This document shows positions 1-8,485 of a stretch of DNA of 64,000 nt, piece by piece. The DNA lies in the NCBI GenBank assembly GCA_038229295.1, contig JBBROO010000008.1:14480-78479 (forward strand). The letters are read 5' to 3'. Position numbers and translations under genes: made by a program. Positions within the stretch are counted from its first letter, which is position 1. Every line of letters starts with the position of its first letter. The notes beneath the pieces were generated by a model. It searched no databases and had not been told where the DNA came from. It saw only the letters and a program-made list of their open reading frames with translations. Source of the stretch: JAJPGZ01 sp038229295 (lineage in GTDB: Bacteria; Verrucomicrobiota; Verrucomicrobiia; Chthoniobacterales; UBA10450).

Positions 1-734
1 AAACCGGTCGCGAACAAGATCGACATGATCAATCTTCGGCGCGGCGGCGCCGGCAGCGGTTCGGCGCGCTTCGTCGCCGTGGTCACCGTTTTGCGTTCAA
101 TCGATTCCTGTTTCGAAGCGAAAAATCCGCTTACTCCCGCAATCACGAAATTCCCGATCGCTGCGATCCAAAGTGTTTTTCTGAATCCGAAGAGTTCGAC
201 CAGCGCGAACGCCGTCAGCAAGGTGCCCGTCATCGCGCCCAGAACATTCGCCACGTAAAGAAAACTGAAACTTCCTGCACTGCGCTCATCCTTCTCGCGC
301 ACGAACGCCATCATAAAAGGAAACGTCGCTCCCATGCAGAGGCACCAGGGCAAAATCGAAATCGCGAGCACGATCGCGGACCACGACAGATAAGAAATGG
401 AGTCCATCTCGCCGGTCGCCAACAACAGCCGCTCTCCCACCGCGAACAATCTCGGAACGGCAAACGCGCTCACCCCGATCATCAATTCGGCCAGAGCGTA
501 AAATAAAATCGCAGATCGACCCGTTTTCCGAATGAGCGAATCAATCCAACGTCCGCCCGCCCACGAACCGATGGAAAGCCCGAGCATAAACATCGAAATG
601 ACGACCGAAAGCACGGGCGAAATAATTCCGAAAGACGCAAACGCCATTCGCGTCCAGACCACCTGGTAAACCAGGCTGGAAAACCCCGACAAAAAGAAAA
701 GGCCGAACAAGATCCGGCGCATGGCAGAATTCAT
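1..734 (-). CDS. Fused MFS/spermidine-synthase-like membrane protein (N-terminal part)
   Basis: Reading the minus strand from an ATG at 734 gives an open frame to the window edge, so the C-terminus is missing. The N-terminus reads MNSAMRRILFGLFFLSGFSS and continues LVYQVVWTRM, the opening hallmark of the membrane half of fused MFS/spermidine-synthase proteins. Several hydrophobic helices follow (MFMLGLSIGSWAGGRW, LPWCLCMGATFPFMMAF). The synthase domain expected downstream is not in view, so whether an aminopropyltransferase domain exists cannot be judged. A second ATG lies at 722. A decamer copy (16-25) is inside the frame. Substrate unknown. Confidence 0.75.
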   Translation of the reverse strand, partial: MNSAMRRILFGLFFLSGFSSLVYQVVWTRMAFASFGIISPVLSVVISMFMLGLSIGSWAGGRWIDSLIRKTGRSAILFYALAELMIGVSAFAVPRLFAVGERLLLATGEMDSISYLSWSAIVLAISILPWCLCMGATFPFMMAFVREKDERSAGSFSFLYVANVLGAMTGTLLTAFALVELFGFRKTLWIAAIGNFVIAGVSGFFASKQESIERKTVTTATKRAEPLPAPPRRRLIMSILFATG

Positions 735-759
735 TTCCAGAAAGCGCGCGCGTCCACGC

Positions 760-787
760 AAGATCGACAATCGGCAAGATCGACAAT
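760..787 (+). repeat. Two tandem decamer-motif copies in an intergenic gap
   Basis: AAGATCGACAA occurs at 760-770 and AAGATCGACAAT at 776-787, sixteen bases apart, in the 80-base gap between the start of the membrane protein gene and the stop of the NtrC-type regulator. No other feature is visible in the gap. Confidence 0.9.
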
Positions 788-815
788 CACATCCGGACGA
801 TTCATCCGGTTGCGC

Positions 816-2186
816 CTACTTCTTATTCTTCGGCTCCACCTTGCGATAGAGCGTGGCCATGCTGACGCCGAGCATGCTCGCCGCTTTTTCGCGCGAGCCG
901 CCGCAATGCGCCAGCGTCGCCTCGATATAACCGCGCTCCTGTTGCTGGATGAATTCATCCAGACTTTGTCCCACCGGCATGGCCGCGATCGCTTCGTCGC
1001 TCTTTTCACCCTTGGCGTGACTGACGATGTGCGGCGGAAGATCGCTCGAATGAATTAAGTCTTCTTCACACAAAGCGCACGCGCGCTCGATCGCATTTTC
1101 CAATTCGCGCACATTCCCGGGATAATCGTAGTGACACAAAATATCGACCGCGTCCGAATCGATCTTCTTCGGCTCACCGCCGGTCGCGCTCGCCTGCTTT
1201 TGCAGAAAATGATTCACCAGCAGCGGCACATCTTCCAAACGCTCCCGCAATGCCGGAAGCTCAATCGGGATAACGGCCAGCCGATAGTAAAGATCTTCGC
1301 GAAAAGTTCCGTCCTTTAATTTCGGCTGCAATTCTTCATTGGTCGCGCCGACCACACGCACATTCACCGGCGAACTTTTGTTGTCGCCCACACGCCGCAC
1401 TTCGCGCTCCTGCAAAACTCGCAGCAACTTCGTTTGCAACGACGGCGCCATCGAATTCACTTCATCGAGAAAAATCGTCCCGAGGTTCGCTTCTTCGAAC
1501 AATCCGCGTTTGTCCGCCACCGCACCGGTGAACGATCCCTTTTTGTGTCCGAATAATTCCGACTCCAGCAAATTTTCCGGCAGCGCGCTGCAATTGATCG
1601 CCACAAACGGGTGATGCTGGCGATTGCTATTAAAATGCAGACCGCGCGCGACCAATTCCTTTCCCGTCCCGCTCTCACCCATGATCAGCACCGTGCTATC
1701 CGTGTCCGCGACCTTGTTAATTAAATTGTAAACGCTCTGCATCTTTCGGCTCGTGCCGATGATGTTCTCGAACCGATAACGATTCTTCAGCTCCTTGCGC
1801 AGATATGTGTTCTCGCGCACCGCCGCCTGGTGATCGAGCGCCCGCTGCAACGTCAGCTGCAGCTCGTCGATCTTGAACGGCTTCGGCACGTAGCCGTACG
1901 CGCCCATCTTCATCGCTTCGATCGCCGTATCGACCGACGCGAACGCCGTAATCAAAATCACATGCGTGTTGCGATGATGCTCGCGCACATGCCGCAAGAC
2001 ATCGAACCCGCTCATCGTCTCCATTTTAATATCGGTGATCACCACCTGCGGTTGAATCGCGTCGAGTTGCTCGACCGCTTTCGTCGCGGAATTAAATGGA
2101 AAAGCCTGATGACCCTTCTCGCGACAGAGCGTCACGATCACTTCCACCATGGCCGGTTCGTCGTCGATGATGATGATCTTCGCCAT
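816..2186 (-). CDS. Sigma-54-dependent response regulator, NtrC family
   Basis: 456 residues with the three classical parts. Residues 1-115 are a receiver domain with acidic pocket DD at 8-9, phospho-acceptor D52 (VVITDIKM) and the VPKPF lysine. A central AAA+ sigma-54 interaction domain shows Walker A GESGTGKE and Walker B GTIFLDEV. The C-terminus is a Fis-type helix-turn-helix (SREKAASMLGVSMATLYRKV). It should be phosphorylated by a partner histidine kinase and open sigma-54 promoters; no kinase gene is adjacent. The sigma-54 contact loop reads GSFTGA rather than the usual GAFTGA. Target genes cannot be told from the sequence. Confidence 0.95.
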   Translation of the reverse strand: MAKIIIIDDEPAMVEVIVTLCREKGHQAFPFNSATKAVEQLDAIQPQVVITDIKMETMSGFDVLRHVREHHRNTHVILITAFASVDTAIEAMKMGAYGYVPKPFKIDELQLTLQRALDHQAAVRENTYLRKELKNRYRFENIIGTSRKMQSVYNLINKVADTDSTVLIMGESGTGKELVARGLHFNSNRQHHPFVAINCSALPENLLESELFGHKKGSFTGAVADKRGLFEEANLGTIFLDEVNSMAPSLQTKLLRVLQEREVRRVGDNKSSPVNVRVVGATNEELQPKLKDGTFREDLYYRLAVIPIELPALRERLEDVPLLVNHFLQKQASATGGEPKKIDSDAVDILCHYDYPGNVRELENAIERACALCEEDLIHSSDLPPHIVSHAKGEKSDEAIAAMPVGQSLDEFIQQQERGYIEATLAHCGGSREKAASMLGVSMATLYRKVEPKNKK

Positions 2187-2207
2187 AATCTCAGCGCGGA
2201 GAATATT

Positions 2208-3350
2208 TCAGGTTTGAGAAAAAGAAAGCGGAAATGAGAATTGTGGAAAACCGGCAAAACCCACGATCTCTTCGAAAACGTCACCGCCATTACTGGGAAT
2301 CGCGATAAGATCGACAGGTGCATCTCGGGAAATCTTTCCCAGAAAATTTTCCTGGCCGAGCGCGCGCGCCGGGTTCGTCGTCACCATTCTGAGAATATCT
2401 TCCGGCGAAACATCGGGAAATTCTTTCTGAAACGCGCGCATCTCCGCAAACAAACTCAAATCGTCATTACTCGCCAGACTGTCGGTGCCCAGACAAATGT
2501 TGAATCCGAGCTCGCGCAATCGCGCAAACTGAAAGGGCGAATGTCCGAAGTATTCGTGGCTGCGCGGGCAATGCACCACGTGAAATTTCGATGTCGATCT
2601 TGCCAGCAACTCGAAATCATCCGCCGTCAGTTCATTCAAATGCGCAAGAATCCACTCTCGCGATCGTTTGCCGAATTTCTGCACCGGCGTTACGCCACCG
2701 CAATCACTCATGTCCCGCCCGATCTCCTTCATGAAATCGAAAAGCGGACCGGATGCATCGCGAAACATCGACATCTCCTCGCGCGATTCCGCCAGATGAG
2801 TCGTGAGCAATCGTCCCGTCTCTTCACAACGCCCGTACAAATTTGCCGACGCCGTGAACAACGCATGCGGCGCCAACCCGGAAGTCAGCGCAAGATCGAC
2901 ATCGACATTTGCGCGCACGTCGATGAGTTCCGCAAACCAAAATGTGCGCATCTGCTCCTCGATTTGCGGAATCAATTCCGGAAACGCCGTCAGGTTCGCC
3001 ACCGATGTTGTCCCAAATCTTTTCGCTTCCGCAAATCCGTGGTTGAGCGACGCGACATAATCTTCCGGCGCCAGCTCCGCTTTCGCGGCATTGATCGCGC
3101 GAATCCAATCCGTAAACGAATTCTGCCGCGGAATCTTCCCGCGCAAACAAGTGTAGTCGAGATGACAATGCGCGTTAATCAATCCCGGCAGCAGCGTCTG
3201 CTCGCCAAGATCGACAACAGCATTTGCGTGGCGCGCTTTGATCTCGTCGAATGTTCCAACATCGACAATGCGGTCGTTCTCGATCGCGACCGCGCCGTTG
3301 TCGATCGGCGGCCCGTCCATCGTCACGACGACGCGCGCGCGCAGATTCAT
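2208..3350 (-). CDS. Amidohydrolase (cytosine/SAH deaminase-like metal-dependent hydrolase)
   Basis: About 380 residues. The HCHLDYT motif is the metal-binding HxH of the TIM-barrel amidohydrolase superfamily; later HLAE, HCPRSHEY and LGTDSLASND supply the further metal and catalytic residues of the TrzF/SsnA/MtaD-like branch. The open frame extends to 3497, but the ATG at 3350 (MNLRARVVVTMDG) is preferred because it matches the usual N-terminal composite beta domain and overlaps the preceding stop codon as ATGA, suggesting translational coupling. The substrate is probably an aminopurine, cytosine-like or adenosine-like compound; not resolvable here. Confidence 0.85.
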   Translation of the reverse strand: MNLRARVVVTMDGPPIDNGAVAIENDRIVDVGTFDEIKARHANAVVDLGEQTLLPGLINAHCHLDYTCLRGKIPRQNSFTDWIRAINAAKAELAPEDYVASLNHGFAEAKRFGTTSVANLTAFPELIPQIEEQMRTFWFAELIDVRANVDVDLALTSGLAPHALFTASANLYGRCEETGRLLTTHLAESREEMSMFRDASGPLFDFMKEIGRDMSDCGGVTPVQKFGKRSREWILAHLNELTADDFELLARSTSKFHVVHCPRSHEYFGHSPFQFARLRELGFNICLGTDSLASNDDLSLFAEMRAFQKEFPDVSPEDILRMVTTNPARALGQENFLGKISRDAPVDLIAIPSNGGDVFEEIVGFAGFPQFSFPLSFSQT

Positions 3351-3958
3351 TCCGCTTTGACTGCTTTGCGACATTCGTTCACGAGCAAGTTGCACGCTTC
3401 CTGACAAAGTAACGGAATCGCTCCGTCCAGTTCCGCCGCATATTTTTCCGCTGGCAACTTTGTCGAAGGGATCGTTCCGCTCGCATCGCGTCGCCACAAA
3501 ATTTTGCGCAAGCAGCCGCCGTCGCTGCGACAGAAATTTCCAACCACCTCGTCGATCTCGTCATCGGAAATCTTGGCCGCGATACGATACATGCCCGATT
3601 GTCGATCTAATGTTGCGCGCAGTGGCGTGGTCGTTAGGCGACTTTCGCGCCACGCCGCCAAGATCGACAATCGCCCCGGATAAAAATAATCCAGAGCACG
3701 CCCCAGCGCGGCAAGATCGACAACTTCCATTCGCCAACCGTGCCGCAGATTCGGCGCGGTCTTGAGCGGGCGATAATTTCCAGCGTCATCGAATTTGCTG
3801 AGTGGAATCGCATTCTCGACCTCGCGAAAAACTTTCAGATCATCTCGCGTTTCATCATCTCGATGGAAAAGCGCGAACCCGGCGCCAGACATTTCGCGAA
3901 TGGCAATCTGCCCAATCGCCCGACAATCTTTTAGCGTCTCCTCGATGGCACCGAGCAT
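3347..3958 (-). CDS. DR2241-type [4Fe-4S] domain protein (CbiX-associated)
   Basis: 203 residues. It resembles the C-terminal DR2241 domain that in Deinococcus is fused behind a CbiX-like chelatase domain. Cysteines near the C-terminus (CRSDGGC, then CQEAC and a last NEC) fit a [4Fe-4S] cluster. Here the chelatase half is a separate gene about 0.5 kb upstream, with a GAF gene between them. The stop overlaps the amidohydrolase start by four bases (ATGA), so the genes likely form one transcript. Decamer copies at 3660 and 3713 encode the LSIL and VVDL stretches. Function inferred from the family only; no enzymatic role is proven. Confidence 0.65.
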   Translation of the reverse strand: MLGAIEETLKDCRAIGQIAIREMSGAGFALFHRDDETRDDLKVFREVENAIPLSKFDDAGNYRPLKTAPNLRHGWRMEVVDLAALGRALDYFYPGRLSILAAWRESRLTTTPLRATLDRQSGMYRIAAKISDDEIDEVVGNFCRSDGGCLRKILWRRDASGTIPSTKLPAEKYAAELDGAIPLLCQEACNLLVNECRKAVKAE

Positions 3959-4429
3959 CTAGCTCAAGCAGTGCGCGATGAGTCCGGCCGCGCGCTCGAG
4001 GAATTGTCGATCTTCGTCGCCGAACGCGTTTAATTTTTCGCTCTCGGCATCCAGCATTCCGACGACGCGCTTATCTTCGCTGATCATTGGAATGATAATT
4101 TCCGAACGCGTGGCGTGAAACGCCGGCAGATAACGCGAATCTTTGCGCACATCGCCCACCACGATCGGTTTGCGCGATTCCAGCGCCGCGCTGCAAAGCC
4201 CCTGCGTGATCGGAAATTTTGGATAGGCCGGCGGTTCGTCACCGGTGCCGGCGAGGACGACGAAATCTTTCTTGGTCACTTTATAGATGCCGACCCATTC
4301 GTAATCGCGCACCGCTCGAATTCGTTCCGCGATTTCTTTCATCCCCTTTTTTTCGCATCCATTCGCGAGCACGAAACCACCGAGCTCTTGCAGTTGCTTG
4401 ATCGTCGCCGGTTTCATCGCGGGAGGCAA
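3959..4429 (-). CDS. GAF domain protein, fRMsr-like
   Basis: 156 residues forming a single GAF domain (WVGIYKV … GLCSAALESRKPIVVGDV … IIIPMISEDKRVVGMLDAES). This architecture is that of free methionine-R-sulfoxide reductases, which reduce free Met-R-O. Of the cysteines used by those enzymes only the GLCSAA cysteine is obvious; the others appear replaced (FHATRSEIIIP), so a sensory or redox role without reductase activity is equally possible. Its stop abuts the start of the DR2241-type gene (3958/3959), so it sits in the same operon as the CbiX cluster. Confidence 0.75.
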   Translation of the reverse strand: MPPAMKPATIKQLQELGGFVLANGCEKKGMKEIAERIRAVRDYEWVGIYKVTKKDFVVLAGTGDEPPAYPKFPITQGLCSAALESRKPIVVGDVRKDSRYLPAFHATRSEIIIPMISEDKRVVGMLDAESEKLNAFGDEDRQFLERAAGLIAHCLS

Positions 4430-4462
4430 CTTGGTGCAAAAAACGGCGAGAGCGAGCGGGAA

Positions 4463-5263
4463 TTACTTTAGGTCGTTAAACTTCATCGCTTGCGCGACGA
4501 TGATATCGGCAAAGCGCGGGTCCGTTCCGATGGAGGGGGCGTAGAATAACGAGCGATTGTCGATCTTGTATGGATTGCGCCGGAAAACTTCTCCCGGCGC
4601 AGTAGATGTCGATCTTTCATTCGTAATCCCGAGCAGCTGCGGAATATCCTCGAAGCTGTGCAGGCCATCGGAAATGAAAAACGGGACGACCACGACGTTT
4701 GCCGAGTTCGTTAGGCTGCGCCAGTCGGCCACGAGCGGCGCCTCTTCCATGTAAACGTTGAGAACGTCTCGGTATTTGCCGAGCGCCCGGATTTTCTCGA
4801 CCTCTCGTTTTGCGGCGACCGCGCTGTTGTCATTCAAATCCGTTCCGTGCGCGACGACGAGCAAAGTTGTTTCGGCAAGGTCGACATCGGGTGCGACTTC
4901 GGCGGCGCGCTGCATGAGAAGCTCTGTCATCATAGGATGGCTGCCGACCGGGTCGCAATATTTCCAAAGCTGGCCCGAAGCACGTTTCGTTAGGCGCCCA
5001 TTCAATTCCAGCTCACGCGGAATCACCGCCTGCGTGAAATAACCTTCGCTGATGAAATTCGGCACCACGTAAACTTCGCGCGCATCGGGAAAGATCGACA
5101 ACGCATCGCGCAAACTCGGCTCCTCTTTCCAAAACGCGCAGCCCACCTCCGCAAAATGATTTCGCCGGCGAATCTCGGCCGCATGCGCCAGGGTCGGCGC
5201 GCTCGAATCCGGATTCACGGTCGAGCCGTGGCCGACGATGAGAAGCGCAGCGCTTGATTGCAC
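4463..5263 (-). CDS. cbiX: CbiX-type sirohydrochlorin/cobalt chelatase
   Basis: 266 residues with two chelatase half-domains: LLIVGHGSTVNPDSS near the N-terminus with the metal-ligand histidine, YVVPNFISEGYFT, and a second half with VVAHGTDLNDNSAV and VVPFFISDGLHS. CbiX inserts Co2+ (or Fe2+/Ni2+ in relatives) into sirohydrochlorin. It heads a minus-strand cluster with the GAF, DR2241-like and amidohydrolase genes. No other cobalamin or siroheme genes are in the window, so the tetrapyrrole product is uncertain. Decamer copies at 4559 and 4607 fall in the C-terminal third. Confidence 0.85.
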   Translation of the reverse strand: MQSSAALLIVGHGSTVNPDSSAPTLAHAAEIRRRNHFAEVGCAFWKEEPSLRDALSIFPDAREVYVVPNFISEGYFTQAVIPRELELNGRLTKRASGQLWKYCDPVGSHPMMTELLMQRAAEVAPDVDLAETTLLVVAHGTDLNDNSAVAAKREVEKIRALGKYRDVLNVYMEEAPLVADWRSLTNSANVVVVPFFISDGLHSFEDIPQLLGITNERSTSTAPGEVFRRNPYKIDNRSLFYAPSIGTDPRFADIIVAQAMKFNDLK

Positions 5264-5270
5264 AGAAGAA

Positions 5271-5363
5271 AACGTTCAACGCTCAACGTCCAACGCTCAA
5301 CGCTTAAATGCAGAATGTCGCTGAATTGAACGTTGAAAGTTGAACGTTGAACGTTGAACGTTT
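5271..5363. repeat. Inverted-repeat element with heptamer-tandem arms (TTGAACG family, empty)
   Basis: Between the divergent cbiX and aldo-keto reductase genes the left arm (5271-5305) is five tandem heptamers of the type AACGCTC, and the right arm (5326-5360) is five tandem heptamers TTGAACG or TTGAAAG. The arms are inverted repeats around a 20-base centre and could form a long hairpin. Any promoters for the two flanking genes must overlap it. Related arm fragments lie inside uvrC (8945-8968) and in a metal-binding-domain gene (52476-52510). Confidence 0.9.
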
Positions 5364-5375
5364 GCTTCTCACTCA

Positions 5376-6410
5376 ATGAAGTTTCGCACTTACAAGAACA
5401 CCGACCTCAAGGTCAGCGAAGTCGGCTTTGGTCTTTGGACCATCTCGACCGGCTGGTGGGGAAATTTCACCGAAGGCGAAGCGATCGCGCTGATGCACAA
5501 GGCGTTTGATCTCGGCGTGACCTTGTTCGATGCGGCGGACACGTACGGAAATGGATTGAGCGAGGAACTCATTGCGAAAGCGTTTCCGAATCAACGTGAT
5601 GAAATCGTGATCGCGACCAAAGTTGGATACGATTTTGTCACGCATGGCGAGACGCGCGGGCGCGGGCAGCGCGAGATTCCGCAGGATTTTTCGGCGGAAG
5701 CGATCGTGCGCGCGACGGATGCGGCGTTGAAACGACTCAAGACCGACCATGTCGATCTTATGCAGTTGCACAACGTTCGCATGGAGCAGATTTCCGACGA
5801 CGCGCTGTGGACGACGCTCGAAAAATTGCAGAGCGCGGGAAAGATTCGTTACTACGGCATCGCGCTCGGGCCGGCCATCGGCTGGCTTTACGAAGGCGTG
5901 AATTGCATTCGCGAACGCAACATCACGAGCGTGCAACACATTTACAATTTGCTCGAGCAACATCCGGGGCGCGCCATGCACGAAGCCGCGAGCGACGCAG
6001 GGAAGGGCACGATGTTTCTCATTCGCGTTCCGCATTCATCCGGAATGCTCGAAGGCAAATACACCGCCGAAACCGTTTTCCCTCCGACTGATCATCGCAG
6101 TCATCGTCCGCGCAGTTGGCTGCTCAATGGAATCCAGAAGATCGACAAGTTGCGTTTCTTGGAAAGCTCGGAGCGTTCGTTAGGCCAGGCCGCTCTGCAG
6201 TGGCTGCTGGCAGATGATCGTGTCGCATCGACGTTGCCGAATATTTACAATGAAGAGCAAGTGATTGAATTCGCCAGAGCGCCCGAGACTCCCGCTCTGA
6301 CGGCGGACGAGCTCGCTAAGATCGACAATCTCTATTCCGAGAACTTCGGGCTAGAGCCGGAAGAGCCGAAATACAAAGGGACGATGTCGCTTGAGCCGGC
6401 GGCGGCCTAA
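5376..6410 (+). CDS. Aldo/keto reductase
   Basis: 344 residues, the usual length for AKR superfamily NAD(P)H-dependent oxidoreductases with a TIM barrel. The catalytic tetrad is recognisable: D and Y in LFDAADTYGNG, K in VIATKVG, and H in LMQLHN. The cofactor-binding C-terminus includes LPNIYNEEQVIEFA. The substrate is unknown; such enzymes reduce sugar or short-chain aldehydes and ketones. Start ATG at 5376 sits right after the heptamer hairpin. Decamer copies at 5750, 6138 and 6318 give HVDL, KID and KIDN. Confidence 0.9.
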   Translation: MKFRTYKNTDLKVSEVGFGLWTISTGWWGNFTEGEAIALMHKAFDLGVTLFDAADTYGNGLSEELIAKAFPNQRDEIVIATKVGYDFVTHGETRGRGQREIPQDFSAEAIVRATDAALKRLKTDHVDLMQLHNVRMEQISDDALWTTLEKLQSAGKIRYYGIALGPAIGWLYEGVNCIRERNITSVQHIYNLLEQHPGRAMHEAASDAGKGTMFLIRVPHSSGMLEGKYTAETVFPPTDHRSHRPRSWLLNGIQKIDKLRFLESSERSLGQAALQWLLADDRVASTLPNIYNEEQVIEFARAPETPALTADELAKIDNLYSENFGLEPEEPKYKGTMSLEPAAA

Positions 6411-6417
6411 CAAGCGT

Positions 6418-6535
6418 TTGTCATCCTGAGCCGCGCAGACGGCGAAGGACCTCGCAACCACGTTGTTGATCACGCGACATAGCAGCTAACATCCACTGCT
6501 ACTGTGAGGTCCCTTCACTCCGTTCGGGATGACAA
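6418..6535. repeat. REP/MITE-like palindromic element
   Basis: The intergenic stretch after the aldo-keto reductase starts with TTGTCATCCTGAGCCGCG and GAAGGACCTCGC and ends with GAGGTCCCTTCACTCCG and GGGATGACAAGC, so its two ends are imperfect inverted repeats about 40 bases long around an unrelated centre. This kind of GTCATCC…GGGATGAC palindrome recurs in many environmental bacterial genomes as a REP-like sequence. It separates two convergent genes and could also act as a bidirectional terminator. Confidence 0.75.
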
Positions 6536-6550
6536 GCTTGGTGTGAAAAT

Positions 6551-8452
6551 CTAATCCGACTCGTCTTGTTCAACCGGTTCGGCGCGACGCACATTCGTCG
6601 GCCCGGGCGGCTCAACCACGCGACGTTTCCGATTTCCGTTCGCTACCTGCTGTCCTTTGTAAAGCGGCTTGAAAATGTCCGCGATCATCGGCGCAGCCGT
6701 TGTGCCGCCATGGACTTTGCTGCCGACTTCGCCCTCATAAACGGCGGCGAAAGCGTAACGCGGTTGGTCCGCCGGTAAAAATCCCGCGAACCACGCCGCC
6801 GTGCGTTCTTTATTTTTCGGACCCCATTGCGCGGTGCCGGTTTTGCCGGCGACTTCGACATTGTCGAGACTGGCCGCGTGCGCCGTGCCGTTGCCGGCGT
6901 TGACCGCGTCGATCATCCCCGTGCGCAATTCATCGAGCGTCGTCGGAGAAAACTCGAGCGCGCGTTTCTCGCGCACCTGATAGGCGCTAACAATTTCGCT
7001 GTCGACTGATTGCACTTGCTGCACGAGTCGGGCTTGAAACAACGTCCCGCCATTCGCGATGACCGCCATCGCTTGCGCCATTTGCAGCGGCGTCACTTGC
7101 ACATCGCCCTGGCCGATCGACAAATTCGCGATGTCGCCGTTGAGCAATTTCCGGCCGTGCGTTGCTTTCATGTATTGGTCGTTAGGAATTCGTCCTTCCA
7201 CTTCGCCGCGCAATGGGATGCCGCACTTCGCGCCGAACCCGAGTTTCAACGCCCAATCGATGATCGGCTCTGCGCCGGTCTTGATGCCGACTTGATAGAA
7301 CCACGTGTCGCAGGATTCCGTCAGCGCCTGCACGAAATTCAACGCGCCGCGGTCGCCTTTCTTCCAATTGTGAAACGTGACGTTGCCGATGTCGATCGAC
7401 GGCACGCATTGATAAAGGTCTCGCGGCGTCACCGCGCCGCTTTCGAGCGCGGCAATTCCGACTGCGACTTTGAATGTTGATCCGGGCGGATACGACGAGC
7501 GAAACGCGCGCGGCAATAACGGAATATCCGGATCGTCCTGCAACGCTTTGAACTTCTCGGCCGAGATGGACGGAATGAAAACGTTCGGGTTGTAAGTCGG
7601 CCACGAAGCGAGCGCGAGAACATCGCCGTTCGTTGGATCGACAATCACAATGGCGCCGCGTTTCGCTTTTGCCTCGAGCGCTTTCTCCGCCGCTTCCTGC
7701 ATTCGCAAATCCAGCGTCGTCACCACATTGTTTCCCGGCACCGGCGGCGTCACCAATTTTTCCGAAGTCTTTCGCCCGTCTTTGTCGAACGTCAGTTTGT
7801 ATTCGCCATGCTTGCCCTTGAGCATCTCGTTGAACGTCTGCTCGAGTCCTTCGCGCCCCTCCGTTTCCGGCCAGAGCGTTTCGTGATTGTCGATGATGCC
7901 GTCGAGATTTCGTCCCGTTTTGCCGGTGTAACCGACAATCTGCCCGCCGATCTTTCCGTTCGGATAAGTGCGCACGTAAATCGGGCGCACGATCATCGGC
8001 GGCTTGATTCCGTCCTTCGCTTCGTCGTAATCTGATTGCGGCAGATTCTGCGCGATCTCGAACGGCATGATGCCGCGATTGCGGTAATGCCTAACAATTG
8101 CCTCGTCCGAAATTTTAATCGTTCGTCCGAGCAATTTCTCCGCCCGCCCGATCTGCTCCCTCACAAACGCGATCGCCTTCGCGTCGGAGAAATCGAGCGG
8201 CGTCGGAAAATTGATTCCGAGATTGTAACTCAATCGGTTCTGCGCCAGCGGCGCGCCGTATCGATCCGTGATCTGTCCGCGCGGCGCCGGAACATCGAGG
8301 ACGAACGTGCGCGCCAGTTTTTGCGTTTCAAATGTCGGGACAATTGTCTCGTCCTCGGCGGTAACGGGACTCGCGCTCGGACTCGGCGCTAACGTTTGCG
8401 CAGACGCCAGCGGCGAAACCAGGAGAAACAAAAGTGCGAGGCGCTGCATCAC
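6551..8452 (-). CDS. mrdA: Penicillin-binding protein 2 (peptidoglycan transpeptidase)
   Basis: 633 residues. A hydrophobic N-terminus (MMQRLALLFLLVSPLASAQ) is followed by the dimerisation domain with APRGQITDRYGAPLAQNR, then the transpeptidase domain with the active-site serine in PPGSTFKV (SxxK), SCD as the second motif and KTGTAQ as the third. PBP2 crosslinks lateral-wall peptidoglycan with RodA. The N-terminus looks more like a cleavable signal than a long anchor, which is slightly unusual. The C-terminus is a basic/acidic tail. This 1.9 kb gene holds no perfect decamer copy. Confidence 0.93.
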   Translation of the reverse strand: MMQRLALLFLLVSPLASAQTLAPSPSASPVTAEDETIVPTFETQKLARTFVLDVPAPRGQITDRYGAPLAQNRLSYNLGINFPTPLDFSDAKAIAFVREQIGRAEKLLGRTIKISDEAIVRHYRNRGIMPFEIAQNLPQSDYDEAKDGIKPPMIVRPIYVRTYPNGKIGGQIVGYTGKTGRNLDGIIDNHETLWPETEGREGLEQTFNEMLKGKHGEYKLTFDKDGRKTSEKLVTPPVPGNNVVTTLDLRMQEAAEKALEAKAKRGAIVIVDPTNGDVLALASWPTYNPNVFIPSISAEKFKALQDDPDIPLLPRAFRSSYPPGSTFKVAVGIAALESGAVTPRDLYQCVPSIDIGNVTFHNWKKGDRGALNFVQALTESCDTWFYQVGIKTGAEPIIDWALKLGFGAKCGIPLRGEVEGRIPNDQYMKATHGRKLLNGDIANLSIGQGDVQVTPLQMAQAMAVIANGGTLFQARLVQQVQSVDSEIVSAYQVREKRALEFSPTTLDELRTGMIDAVNAGNGTAHAASLDNVEVAGKTGTAQWGPKNKERTAAWFAGFLPADQPRYAFAAVYEGEVGSKVHGGTTAAPMIADIFKPLYKGQQVANGNRKRRVVEPPGPTNVRRAEPVEQDESD

Positions 8453-8485
8453 AAGATCGACATCTTCGTTCGCGCGGATGCGCCG

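Noticed and set aside
2241..3404. Long open frame on the plus strand (387 codons) opposite the amidohydrolase
   Set aside because: Arg/His-rich composition and no family features; it is the antisense shadow of a well-supported gene. The same applies to other long opposing frames, for example 5373-6035, 7010-7480, 16021-16968 and 60039-60554.
5271..5363. CRISPR array
   Set aside because: The tandem units are 7 bases long without spacers and the two halves are inverted; no direct repeats of 24-40 bases with unique spacers occur anywhere in the window, and no cas genes.
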